DNA of 64,000 nucleotides, taken from the NCBI GenBank assembly GCA_002401965.1, contig NVUR01000021.1, forward strand, positions 30,074 to 94,073. Direction: 5' to 3'. The position numbers and the translations under genes were made by a program. This DNA comes from Alphaproteobacteria bacterium (GTDB lineage Bacteria; Pseudomonadota; Alphaproteobacteria; Micavibrionales; Micavibrionaceae). The notes under the pieces were generated by a model. That model was not told the DNA's origin. It ran no database searches and saw nothing but the letters and a program-made list of their open reading frames with translations. This document shows, one piece after another, positions 43,455-51,843 of this stretch (its first letter is position 1; each line of letters opens with the position of its first letter).

Positions 43455-44296
43455 CAGACACCTCCGCTGACAAAATCGCACCAAAGAAAGAACCGCGTAT
43501 GGGCAATGGCTCGTTTCAACGCGGAACAAATATCATCGCCGTGGGCAGTGGTAAGGGCGGTGTTGGCAAGACATGGTTTTCAATCACACTCGCAAATGCG
43601 CTCAGCAACATGGGCAAACGCGTTTTGTTGTTTGATGGTGATTTGGGGCTGGCGAATGTCGATGTACAACTTGGCCTGATGCCAAAACGTGACCTGAATG
43701 ACGTTATTCGTGGGCGTTTGGGGCTGGATAAAGTTATTCAAACCTACGAAGAAGGTAATTTCGATATTGTCGCAGGACGATCAGGTCAGGCGTCACTCTC
43801 TGCCCTGCCCAGCCAACGCCTCGCTTTATTGCGCGATCAATTGCTGGACGTGGCTTCCGAATATGATGTTGTGATTGCCGATCTGGGCGCGGGTGTCGAC
43901 CGCACTGTTCGTATGCTTTCCGCCACGGCGAGCAGCACTTTGTTAATCACAACGGATGAGCCAACATCCCTAACGGATGCCTATGCGTTTATCAAGCTCG
44001 GCAGTGCGGCAGGCATGTCGAAGAATATCAATATCGTGGTGAATATGGCCTCCAGCGTGACTGAAGGCGAAAAAACCTATAAAACATTGCTGAAAGCATG
44101 TGAAAATTTCCTGCGTATTTCCCCACCTCTTGCAGGCATGATCCGTATTGACAGCAAAGTCAGAGACACAATTCGCAGCCAAACGCCCATCCTTATCCGC
44201 TCCCCCAATGCGGATGCGGCAATAGACGTTGAGAAAATTGCAAAGCTGGTCTGGAGAAATATCCAAAATTCCGGACGCCGCGCCGCGCAAAGATAA
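43451..44296 (+). CDS. flhG: Flagellar number regulator FlhG (MinD family ATPase)
   Basis: FlhG is a ParA/MinD-type ATPase that limits flagellar number with FlhF. The 281-residue protein has the deviant Walker A GSGKGGVGKTWFS, then RVLLFDGDLGLANVDVQLGL and VVIADLGAGVDRTV (Walker B). A C-terminal amphipathic helix is likely (VEKIAKLVWRNIQN). It overlaps flhF by four bases. Confidence 0.9.
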   Translation: MTDTSADKIAPKKEPRMGNGSFQRGTNIIAVGSGKGGVGKTWFSITLANALSNMGKRVLLFDGDLGLANVDVQLGLMPKRDLNDVIRGRLGLDKVIQTYEEGNFDIVAGRSGQASLSALPSQRLALLRDQLLDVASEYDVVIADLGAGVDRTVRMLSATASSTLLITTDEPTSLTDAYAFIKLGSAAGMSKNINIVVNMASSVTEGEKTYKTLLKACENFLRISPPLAGMIRIDSKVRDTIRSQTPILIRSPNADAAIDVEKIAKLVWRNIQNSGRRAAQR

Positions 44297-44353
44297 TAAC
44301 GGGCGTAATAATTACGCTACACTTTTACTGCCCTTTTGCGTTACACTTCAAAT

Positions 44354-46198
44354 ATGAGTGATCCAACATCCATAGGTTACGTCCTTAATCAACGTGTAAA
44401 CGCGAATAATGCGGCTGACTCTGCGACGCCCAATCTAAAAATTGTTAAAATCCCAAAATCTTTAGAACGCAATGATCGTCCACAAAAACTGCGCGGTGAA
44501 ATCACGCAAAAAGACAATGACGGCACAATCAATATTCGCACTGATAAAGGCAATATCACCGTCAAAGCAGACCAGCGCACTGACATTAAAAAAGGTGATA
44601 TTGTCGAGATAAAAATTGATAAGGGCAATCCACCGCAAAGCATAAATATTCGCCCCGCGCCAAAACAAATTCCTCAAACTGAAATTCAAACCTCACAGAT
44701 TTCGGTGGCGCATTACACGCAAATTACAGCTGACATAAATCTACCGCCGAATTTGTCCGCGCAGGAATTAATTAATGGCGCACCAATAAAAGTGGCAGTT
44801 TTTCCCGCGCAACAGCTTTCCACAATCACGGATATTAATAGTGAGAAAATCACTACTAATGCAACCTTAATATCGAATTTACCACTAATAATTCAAAGCG
44901 GATTAACGACAAATTCGCCGCTTCAGATTTTATCAACCGATATCAACAGCTCTGCATTGCCGATATTATCAGAAACATTATCCGCCACCCTCCCCATAGA
45001 TCAAAACACCGAAATATTCATTTTTTCTGCATCCTTGCAACAACCGTCCACGGAAATACCGCTCTATTTCATTGCCGCAAAAACGGTTTCAAACCCCGCA
45101 GCAATCCCGATAGGGATCAGCAAAACATCGCCTGAAACGCCAATTACACCGACATTATTAGAGATAAAAATCACTGATATTACACAGCCTTTGACAGAAA
45201 TTTATGCGCCCGCGCTCTCTGAAAAACATGCCGAAACCTACCTTACAGCGCGTGAAAGCTCTCCTCCGTCACATGAAAAAGCGGGCGAAACCCATGCCAT
45301 TTTGGTTGGCTTTACAGAAAATAAACATTTGCCAATCATCCGCATCACCGCGCCGCAAAGCCGCGCTGATCAACATTATACGCTGCAAACGCCTGTATCT
45401 GACATTCCCGTTGGCACGCAAATTGGTCTGAATATTACCCAAAGCACAACCATAGCCCCTGCGCTGAATGCGCCCTTAACGGCGCCTTTGCCCTCACTCA
45501 GCTCCGCATCATTCTTCACGCCCGAGATTTGGCCAATCATGCAAGAGATCCAAACCACCCTCACCCAAATAAACCCACAAACCGCGACGGCGTTCTCTAA
45601 CATCATCCCCAACGCCGCCGCACCCGCGCAAATCCATACAAGCGCGCTGTTTTTTATGGCGGCATTACGCTCCGGCGATTTACAAAGCTGGGTCGGGGAC
45701 AAAGCGATTGAAACCCTGAAACGTGCAGGAAAAGGCGATTTAATCAATCGTTTGGGCAGTGAAATGTCCAGCCTCGCGCGCCTCAGCAGTGAACCCGCGC
45801 CGCAAGAATGGCGTACATTATCCCTGCCCATGGCATGGCAAAATGACATTCATAAACTGGTTATGCATTATCGCAGAGAGGATGAAAGTGGCTCTGACAG
45901 CGAGGAAAACGGCACTGGCACGAAAACGCGCTTTATTATGGATGTAAAGTTGAGCCAGATGGGTAAGGTACAATTGGACGGCTTATTTATCGGTAATCCC
46001 GAAGGGGTTGGACGGCTGGATTTAATCCTGCGTACCGAACAAGGCTTCAGCCAAGCGATGAAGCAAGACATGCGTGTGGCTTATAAGAATGCACTGGAAG
46101 ACACCAATTTCACGGGAGAACTTTCATTTCAGGGGCAGATTGATGGCTGGGTGAACATCACGCCTGACGTGGAGGCGGCGTTTGTTGAGGATGTTTGA
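44354..46198 (+). CDS. Second FliK-like (Flg_hook domain) protein
   Basis: The product from the ATG at 44354 has 614 residues: an N-terminal beta-rich part (about 35-100, with RGEITQKDNDGTINIRTDKG), a long Thr/Pro/Ile-rich low-complexity middle, and a C-terminal domain at about 515-614 (FIMDVKLSQMGKVQLDGLFI, LILRTEQGFSQAMKQDMRVA) that resembles the FliK C-domain without the LDPPELG motif. It follows flhG by 57 bases. A second hook-length or export-related role is inferred; a true FliK is encoded at 23297. A TTG start at 44336 is less likely. Confidence 0.65.
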   Translation: MSDPTSIGYVLNQRVNANNAADSATPNLKIVKIPKSLERNDRPQKLRGEITQKDNDGTINIRTDKGNITVKADQRTDIKKGDIVEIKIDKGNPPQSINIRPAPKQIPQTEIQTSQISVAHYTQITADINLPPNLSAQELINGAPIKVAVFPAQQLSTITDINSEKITTNATLISNLPLIIQSGLTTNSPLQILSTDINSSALPILSETLSATLPIDQNTEIFIFSASLQQPSTEIPLYFIAAKTVSNPAAIPIGISKTSPETPITPTLLEIKITDITQPLTEIYAPALSEKHAETYLTARESSPPSHEKAGETHAILVGFTENKHLPIIRITAPQSRADQHYTLQTPVSDIPVGTQIGLNITQSTTIAPALNAPLTAPLPSLSSASFFTPEIWPIMQEIQTTLTQINPQTATAFSNIIPNAAAPAQIHTSALFFMAALRSGDLQSWVGDKAIETLKRAGKGDLINRLGSEMSSLARLSSEPAPQEWRTLSLPMAWQNDIHKLVMHYRREDESGSDSEENGTGTKTRFIMDVKLSQMGKVQLDGLFIGNPEGVGRLDLILRTEQGFSQAMKQDMRVAYKNALEDTNFTGELSFQGQIDGWVNITPDVEAAFVEDV

Positions 46199-46222
46199 TA
46201 AATGCCCTATTCCAGCCAAAAG

Positions 46223-46537
46223 CTAGCATTCAATTATATCTAAACTTTCCTCTTCATTGAAATGGTGCAAAAGCAAATAATCATCCCAACCATTATCCCC
46301 TTCGCAAGTGATTATAGATGATTTTATAAAACCTGGGTAATTGAATAATTGAGATTTAATTGCCGCCCATGAAATTTCTAAATTTTCCGAAGAGACATGG
46401 AAGTTAATGTATGAGCCATTATTATTACCCTCCTGAACCTCTGGTATTATACCAATGCGTTTTAACTCAGATAAGACTATATCTTTACAAAAAGTAGAAT
46501 CTAAATCAGGTTGAATTTGTATACTCAATATCTTCAT
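46223..46537 (-). CDS. Small hypothetical protein after fliJ
   Basis: The protein of about 104 residues (MKILSIQIQPDLDSTFCKDI and so on) is not recognised. It is soluble and mixed alpha/beta, with a Trp-rich acidic C-terminal half (CEGDNGWDDYLLLHHFNEEE). The codons are AT-richer than in the neighbours. It starts two bases after the fliJ stop, without a clear ribosome site, so it may be translated by coupling; a TTG at 46543 would overlap fliJ. Its size and composition recall small immunity-type proteins, but that is only an impression. Confidence 0.55.
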   Translation of the reverse strand: MKILSIQIQPDLDSTFCKDIVLSELKRIGIIPEVQEGNNNGSYINFHVSSENLEISWAAIKSQLFNYPGFIKSSIITCEGDNGWDDYLLLHHFNEEESLDIIEC

Positions 46538-46539
46538 AA

Positions 46540-46965
46540 TCAATCATCCTCATTATTGCGCCTGAACATGTTAATTGCGATTTCGTCTAGTTCTTCGGCG
46601 GCTTTTTTATCGAGTTCGGCGAGGGCTTCTGCTCTGCGGCGGTCATCGATGATTTCAACTTTTTTAAGTTCCGCAAAGGCGTCACGCATATCATCTTGCG
46701 CCATTTTAATGCGCCCTTCCAAATGTTCGCGGACTTGGTCTATTTCTTTGATTTGCACATGCACGGAATCGGCATAAGCCCCGAAATACCCCATCATTTC
46801 TGCTCCTAAATCTTTGGTTTTTTCGGCTTCAATGGCCAGTTGTGTTTCCAGTGTATCGCGCTGATTTTTTAGCTCCTCCGCTTTCGCATACAAACTTGCC
46901 AGAAATTTCTGTTTCTGTTCTATCGCATGTTTACGCACGCGGATTAAGGGGTCAAGTTTCGCCAT
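46540..46965 (-). CDS. fliJ: Flagellar export protein FliJ
   Basis: FliJ is the coiled-coil stalk of the FliI ATPase. The 141-residue product starts MAKLDPLIRVRKHAIEQKQK, typical of FliJ, and is coiled coil almost throughout (YAKAEELKNQRDTLETQLAI, VREHLEGRIKMAQDDMRDAF). It lies in the minus-strand run fliI, CheD-like gene, fliJ; the intervening gene is unusual, since fliJ normally follows fliI directly. Confidence 0.85.
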   Translation of the reverse strand: MAKLDPLIRVRKHAIEQKQKFLASLYAKAEELKNQRDTLETQLAIEAEKTKDLGAEMMGYFGAYADSVHVQIKEIDQVREHLEGRIKMAQDDMRDAFAELKKVEIIDDRRRAEALAELDKKAAEELDEIAINMFRRNNEDD

Positions 46966-47019
46966 AATATTCAGTATAGCCCGTTTTATCGCCTACGGTA
47001 AGTCTCTTTCAAACAGCAA

Positions 47020-47751
47020 TTACGACGGTGTGGAGGTTAAATCATAACCACATTTCTCTGTTGCATCATAGGCAAGGTCTTTGCCACTATCCGCCAGATA
47101 CACCATGTTATTGAGATCAACACAAGAACGTGCCTGTTTACCCTTATCGACCATAGCATCCGGATTGTCTCTGATGTCAATTACATCAACCTTTCCGCGC
47201 ATTAGCCCATCATCCCAACGATGAGAAACGACAGCCACCGCGCTTGGCCCCGGCTTTCCTTTTATATCTGCGCTTAAAATAACGGCGTCATAATCCGCTA
47301 AAAAATCTACTATATGATTAATGATGCCATCTTGCAGGTCTCCGCCGATATGCGCGCCAACCAGCCGCACCTCGACTGCCGTGTCCATGCCGTTTTTGAC
47401 CTTATTCAACATCGCGGTTAAGCTCATTTGACTATCAGATGATGGGCGTGGCTCTATACCGTCGGATACAACATGACACAGCCCTGTGACCTTTGTCTGC
47501 GGGTTATGCGCCATAACACCAAGACATGTCGCCAACGCCGTAGTACCCAACGCAGGAAACTCAGCATCGGGCAAGGTTACGCCCCCTTCATGCATCTCTA
47601 CAGCCACAGCAGTTTGCGGATCAAAGGTTTGTCGTGCATCTTCTATATAGGTTGCTTTGGGGAGATCCATTAACGCCTGCATACGGCGCTCTACATCGCT
47701 TTCATCATTCCCGTAATCACTTAAAACCAAGCCTGTCATGCCGTATTCCAT
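47020..47751 (-). CDS. CheD-like glutamine deamidase candidate
   Basis: The 243-residue protein contains a block like the active-site region of the chemoreceptor deamidase CheD: LGTTALATCLGVMAHN, then TKVTGLCHVV. T70, C76 and H93 have the same spacing (T-x5-C-x16-H) as the CheD residues Thr21, Cys27 and His44. Later VRLVGAHIGGDLQDGIINHI and ILSADIKGKPGPSAVAVVSH follow the CheD order of a second conserved strand and a glycine-rich turn. It is longer than CheD (about 160 residues) with extra N- and C-terminal parts. It lies between fliI and fliJ. The start could be 47751 or 47739. Confidence 0.6.
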   Translation of the reverse strand: MEYGMTGLVLSDYGNDESDVERRMQALMDLPKATYIEDARQTFDPQTAVAVEMHEGGVTLPDAEFPALGTTALATCLGVMAHNPQTKVTGLCHVVSDGIEPRPSSDSQMSLTAMLNKVKNGMDTAVEVRLVGAHIGGDLQDGIINHIVDFLADYDAVILSADIKGKPGPSAVAVVSHRWDDGLMRGKVDVIDIRDNPDAMVDKGKQARSCVDLNNMVYLADSGKDLAYDATEKCGYDLTSTPS

Positions 47752-47780
47752 CTTGTTTGTTCGCTATGGTGATGATCCTA

Positions 47781-49106
47781 TCACATATTTAAAATCCCTG
47801 CCAAACGGGCAAAGCCGTCTGCTATACTGGTGTTTTCGGCTTTGTTTTGCGAGAGGAAGGCTTCGATTTCAGGATAGAGCATAATCGCCTCATCCACGGC
47901 GCGATCACTGCCCTTACGATAAGCCCCCAATCTGATAAGTTCGGCCATATCTTCGTAGGTTGTAATCACCTGTTTTGCACGGCGCAGGATTTCGAATTGC
48001 TCTGGCTTTATTGCACCGGGGAGTGATCTGGAGACCGATTTCAGGACGTTAATCGCCGGATATCTGCCGCGATCGGCAATGTTACGTTCCATCACGATAT
48101 GCCCATCAACTAGTCCACGCACCGCGTCTGATATCGGTTCATTATGATCGTCGCCCTCCACCAAAACAGAGAACAGCCCCGTGATAGAGCCTTGATCCGG
48201 TCCACCTGGTCCTGCGCGTTCCATTAAACGGGCAAGTTCCCCAAAAGTTGTGGGTGGATAGCCTTTGGAGGTTGGTGGCTCGCCCGCGCTTAGACCAATT
48301 TCACGCTGTGCCATAGCAAAACGGGTTAAAGAATCAATCAGGCACAGCACTTGCTTGCCTTGATCGCGGAAATATTCCGCCAATGCCATTGTCGTATACG
48401 CAGCCTGACGACGCATTAAGGCAGGCTCATCCCCTGTTGCCACAACAACGATAGAGCGCGCAAGGCCGTCTTCGCCCAGATCGTCTTGTAAGAACTCTTG
48501 CACCTCGCGACCACGCTCCCCCACCAGACCGATGATCGACACATCCGCGGCAGTATAACGCGCCATCATCGACAGCAGAACCGATTTACCAACACCAGAG
48601 CCAGAGAAGATCCCCATCCGTTGCCCCTGACAGGTGGCGAGAAAGGTGTTAACGGTACGCACACCCAAATCAAGCTGCCCCCCCAAGCGTTGACGCGAAT
48701 GCGGCGCAGGTGGCTTATTCTTTAGCAAAATGGGGATAGAGCCTTGTTGTAGGCTGCCCTTACCATCAATCGGTTCGGCCATGCCGTTCATCACACGCCC
48801 CAACCATTTATCTGACGGATGGATCGCAGGGGCAGATTTTTGTATCACTGCCATGCACCCAAGGCCGACCCCCTCCAACACACCAAAGGGCATGAGCAAG
48901 GCCTGACCATCGCGAAAGCCGACCACTTCACATGGGATATCCAAATCATCAGAGGGCTTTAAATGCACCATAGAACCAATAACCAAGCCATCACCAAACC
49001 CCGCAATTTCAACCAATAAGCCAAGGATTTTGGTTACGCGTCCAAAATGCTCTTGGTTAGGCAATGATGAGATGGCGCTCTCTATGCGCGTTGATAATCG
49101 ATCCAT
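47781..49106 (-). CDS. fliI: Flagellar export ATPase FliI
   Basis: FliI is the hexameric ATPase of the export apparatus. The 441-residue protein shows Walker A IFSGSGVGKSVLLSMMARY, the signature VVVATGDEPALMRRQAAYTT, the catalytic-site LIDSLTRFAMAQREIGL, and GEPPTSKGYPPTTFGELARL. These separate it from F1 subunits. It heads a minus-strand operon with the CheD-like gene and fliJ, divergent from ctrA. Confidence 0.96.
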   Translation of the reverse strand: MDRLSTRIESAISSLPNQEHFGRVTKILGLLVEIAGFGDGLVIGSMVHLKPSDDLDIPCEVVGFRDGQALLMPFGVLEGVGLGCMAVIQKSAPAIHPSDKWLGRVMNGMAEPIDGKGSLQQGSIPILLKNKPPAPHSRQRLGGQLDLGVRTVNTFLATCQGQRMGIFSGSGVGKSVLLSMMARYTAADVSIIGLVGERGREVQEFLQDDLGEDGLARSIVVVATGDEPALMRRQAAYTTMALAEYFRDQGKQVLCLIDSLTRFAMAQREIGLSAGEPPTSKGYPPTTFGELARLMERAGPGGPDQGSITGLFSVLVEGDDHNEPISDAVRGLVDGHIVMERNIADRGRYPAINVLKSVSRSLPGAIKPEQFEILRRAKQVITTYEDMAELIRLGAYRKGSDRAVDEAIMLYPEIEAFLSQNKAENTSIADGFARLAGILNM

Positions 49107-49184
49107 GAATATAATCCTGATATTTGACGCCCATATTCTACCTCCATTTCCAAGAAAAACAAAGATAATGCATGAAACAATTTG

Positions 49185-49227
49185 TTAACCTTTTCAAAAT
49201 TTGTTAACATGTATTAACAAAGGTTAA
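49185..49227. promoter_or_regulatory. Phased TTAA half-site array between fliI and ctrA
   Basis: Four TTAA half-sites begin at 49185, 49204, 49214 and 49224, spaced by 19, 10 and 10 bases, so about one or two helical turns. They include the dyad TTGTTAA-CATGTA-TTAACAA (49201-49220) and the arms TTAACCTTT/AAAGGTTAA (49185-49193, 49219-49227). CtrA binds paired TTAA sites, so autoregulation of ctrA and control of fliI are likely. The spacing here is N6, not the canonical N7. Confidence 0.55.
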
Positions 49228-49278
49228 TTTCCTAATCATAACCTATTGTAATTAAATAATTTCACGAAGGATAATTTT

Positions 49279-49983
49279 ATGCGCGTTCTGTTAGTAGAAG
49301 ACGATAGTTCAACAGCCAAGAGTATTGAGCTGATGCTCAAATCCGAAGGATACATCATTGATTCCACTGATCTGGGTGAAGATGGTTTAGATCTTGGTAA
49401 AATCTACGATTACGACATCATAATTCTGGACCTTATGTTACCTGATATGGATGGCTATGATGTTTTAAAAGCCTTCCGCGCCGCTAAAGTTGACACACCT
49501 ATTCTTATCCTCTCTGGTCTGACAGAACTTGACCATAAGCTGAAAGGTCTTGGTTTTGGTGCTGATGATTATTTGACAAAACCCTTTGATAAGCGTGAGC
49601 TGGTTGCCCGCATTCAAGCCATCGTGCGCCGTTCACAAGGTCACGCACAAAGCATCATTGAAACTGGTCTGATTAAGGTGAATCTAGACAGCCGCACAAT
49701 CGAAGCAAACGGACAACCATTGCACCTGACAGGCAAAGAATACGGTATTTTGGAGCTGCTTTCTTTGCGTAAAGGATCAACATTGACCAAAGAAATGTTC
49801 CTGAACCACCTTTATGGCGGTATGGATGAGCCAGAAGTTAAAATTATTGACGTGTTTATCTGTAAGCTACGTAAAAAACTGGCCGATGCAACAGATGGAA
49901 CAAACTATATCGAAACCGTATGGGGACGCGGGTATGTTCTGCGCGACCCACGTGAAGACGATAAAAAAGCCGTCAACGGGTAG
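49279..49983 (+). CDS. ctrA: Cell cycle response regulator CtrA
   Basis: CtrA is the alphaproteobacterial master regulator that controls flagellar class II genes and, in some lineages, the cell cycle. The 234-residue protein has a receiver with acidic pair D8-D9, phospho-acceptor D51 ([13 protein letters not shown]) and K-site TKPF, then an OmpR-type winged helix. The stretch [20 protein letters not shown] and [17 protein letters not shown] agrees almost fully with Caulobacter CtrA. The C-terminus ends KKAVNG and lacks the terminal Ala-Ala of Caulobacter CtrA. Confidence 0.97.
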   Translation: MRVLLVEDDSSTAKSIELMLKSEGYIIDSTDLGEDGLDLGKIYDYDIIILDLMLPDMDGYDVLKAFRAAKVDTPILILSGLTELDHKLKGLGFGADDYLTKPFDKRELVARIQAIVRRSQGHAQSIIETGLIKVNLDSRTIEANGQPLHLTGKEYGILELLSLRKGSTLTKEMFLNHLYGGMDEPEVKIIDVFICKLRKKLADATDGTNYIETVWGRGYVLRDPREDDKKAVNG

Positions 49984-50011
49984 CACCTGACATCTCTTAT
50001 CTAACAAATAC

Positions 50012-50040
50012 AAAGCGCGAAATTTTTTGCGCTTTTTTTT
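50012..50040 (+). terminator. Terminator of ctrA
   Basis: AAAGCGC and GCGCTTT form a 7-bp stem followed by TTTTT. It lies about 29 bases past the ctrA stop. Confidence 0.88.
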
Positions 50041-50112
50041 ATGCACCTTTACGGGGGACGGATACCTTATAAGCTATTGCAACTCTGTAACCAAAACCCT
50101 AAACTCTCATTC

Positions 50113-50676
50113 ATGGATATCATTAAAAACAATTTGGCGAATATTTTGACCGTGGCACGGTTGCTTATGTTGCCTGTCATCATCGCCCTGTTCTTTGCGG
50201 AAGAGGCTTGGGGTGGAATAGCGATATGGTTATGCGCTTTGGTTTATGTTATTGCGGCGGCGACTGATTTTTTCGATGGTTATATCGCAAGAAAATACAA
50301 TCAGATCACAGAGTTTGGAACGTTTCTTGATCCAATATCTGACAAGATTTTTGTATCCACTTTGCTGATTTTATTGGTTGCTTTTGGTAAGGTTGTAGGG
50401 CTGTGGATTATTTGCGTTATTCTGATCTTTGCGCGAGAATTTCTAGTGTCAGGCTTACGAGAATTTCTTGGCCCTAAAGGTGTTCAAATGCCTGTGACCA
50501 AGCTGGCCAAGTGGAAAACTATGGTGCAAATGCTCTGCCTCGGTTTTTTAATTATCGCAGGATATGCGCCCTATGCTTTGGAATTGGGGCTAGTCCTGCT
50601 GGCGTTGGCGACGGGCTTGACGCTGCTCACTGGAATATCCTATATGATGGTTGGTCTGAAATACATGAAAGAGTAA
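50113..50676 (+). CDS. pgsA: CDP-diacylglycerol-glycerol-3-phosphate phosphatidyltransferase PgsA
   Basis: PgsA makes phosphatidylglycerol phosphate from CDP-diacylglycerol and glycerol 3-phosphate in the inner membrane. The 187-residue product has the CDP-alcohol phosphotransferase motif DFFDGYIARKYNQITEFGTF LDPISDK, that is D-G-x2-A-R-x8-G-x3-D-x3-D, and about five membrane helices. I start at the ATG at 50113 (MDIIKNNLANILTVARLL); the frame extends back to 50041 with an unlikely leader that begins inside the terminator region. It is three bases from pyrD. Confidence 0.93.
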   Translation: MDIIKNNLANILTVARLLMLPVIIALFFAEEAWGGIAIWLCALVYVIAAATDFFDGYIARKYNQITEFGTFLDPISDKIFVSTLLILLVAFGKVVGLWIICVILIFAREFLVSGLREFLGPKGVQMPVTKLAKWKTMVQMLCLGFLIIAGYAPYALELGLVLLALATGLTLLTGISYMMVGLKYMKE

Positions 50677-50679
50677 GCC

Positions 50680-51765
50680 ATGCTTAATTTGTACAAATAC
50701 GCACGTCCCGCCATTTTCAAAATTGATCCTGAAACCACGCACAAACTGACGATTAAGGCCTTAAAGGCAGGTATTATCCGCCCCTGTTCCGTTGTGAAGT
50801 CGCCCATATTAGAGCAAGATTTATTCAATCTAAAATTTTTGAACCCTGTTGGGTTATCGGCAGGTTTTGATAAAAATGCCGAAGTTATCGCTCCTGCCCT
50901 TAAAATAGGGTTTGGCTGTACAGAAGTCGGAACGGTGACACCAAAACCGCAAAACGGTAATCCGCGCCCACGTATTTTCCGCGATGTTAAAAGTGGCTCT
51001 GTAATCAACCGTATGGGCTTTCCCAACGGTGGTTTACGCGTATTTAAACCCAATATAGAAAAATTCATGGTCAACCCTGATCGCCCACAAGGTGTGGTTG
51101 GTATTAATATCGGCATGAATAAAGAACAACTCGACCCTGCGGAAGATTACTGCGCCCTGATCCGTGAATTAGCACCGCTTGCCGATTATATGACGGTGAA
51201 TATATCCTCCCCCAACACACCGGGTTTACGGGATTTACAGCAAAAAGACATTCTGCTTGAGCTGCTGACCAAGATGATGAAAACCCGCCAAGAAACGTGC
51301 GGCGATATATCATCGGGCAAAGCCCCCGCTCTGCTTATCAAGCTCGCGCCTGATCTGAACGAACAACAACAGGAAGAAATTGCCGAGACATTATTGCACT
51401 CTGGTGTTGATGGGGTAATATTATCCAATACCACATTAGATAGACCCGATCATTTACCCGCCGAATTTAACGCAGAAAAAGGTGGGCTAAGTGGCGCGCC
51501 TGTGCGTGATAAATCCACCGCAATTATCCACAATTTCTATAAGCTGACCAAGGGTAAATTACCGATTATCGGTATTGGCGGCATATCAAATGCCGACCAT
51601 GCCTACGAAAAGATAAAAGCCGGTGCAAGCCTTATCCAGCTTTATACAGGCATGATTTATGAAGGTCCTGAAATTGCGAATAACATCAATAAAGGGCTGT
51701 TGTCTTTGCTGGAGGCTGATGACTTAAGCTCCATCACCGATGCTATTGGTCTTGACCATAAATAA
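50680..51765 (+). CDS. pyrD: Dihydroorotate dehydrogenase (quinone), class 2
   Basis: PyrD oxidises dihydroorotate to orotate in pyrimidine synthesis, passing electrons to quinone at the membrane. The 361-residue protein has the class 2 N-terminal helix (ARPAIFKIDPETTHKLTIKA), the FMN-site NPVGLSAGFDKNAEVI, the catalytic-serine loop VNISSPNTPGLRDLQ, and GIGGISNADHAYEKI KAGASLIQLYTG. It lies directly after pgsA and is probably cotranscribed. Confidence 0.96.
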   Translation: MLNLYKYARPAIFKIDPETTHKLTIKALKAGIIRPCSVVKSPILEQDLFNLKFLNPVGLSAGFDKNAEVIAPALKIGFGCTEVGTVTPKPQNGNPRPRIFRDVKSGSVINRMGFPNGGLRVFKPNIEKFMVNPDRPQGVVGINIGMNKEQLDPAEDYCALIRELAPLADYMTVNISSPNTPGLRDLQQKDILLELLTKMMKTRQETCGDISSGKAPALLIKLAPDLNEQQQEEIAETLLHSGVDGVILSNTTLDRPDHLPAEFNAEKGGLSGAPVRDKSTAIIHNFYKLTKGKLPIIGIGGISNADHAYEKIKAGASLIQLYTGMIYEGPEIANNINKGLLSLLEADDLSSITDAIGLDHK

Positions 51766-51843
51766 ACCCGACCCGTGAGCATAAAAATTCAGCACGTCAC
51801 GGCATTTTGAGACGATTGGTACGAATATTGCATCTTAACCATT

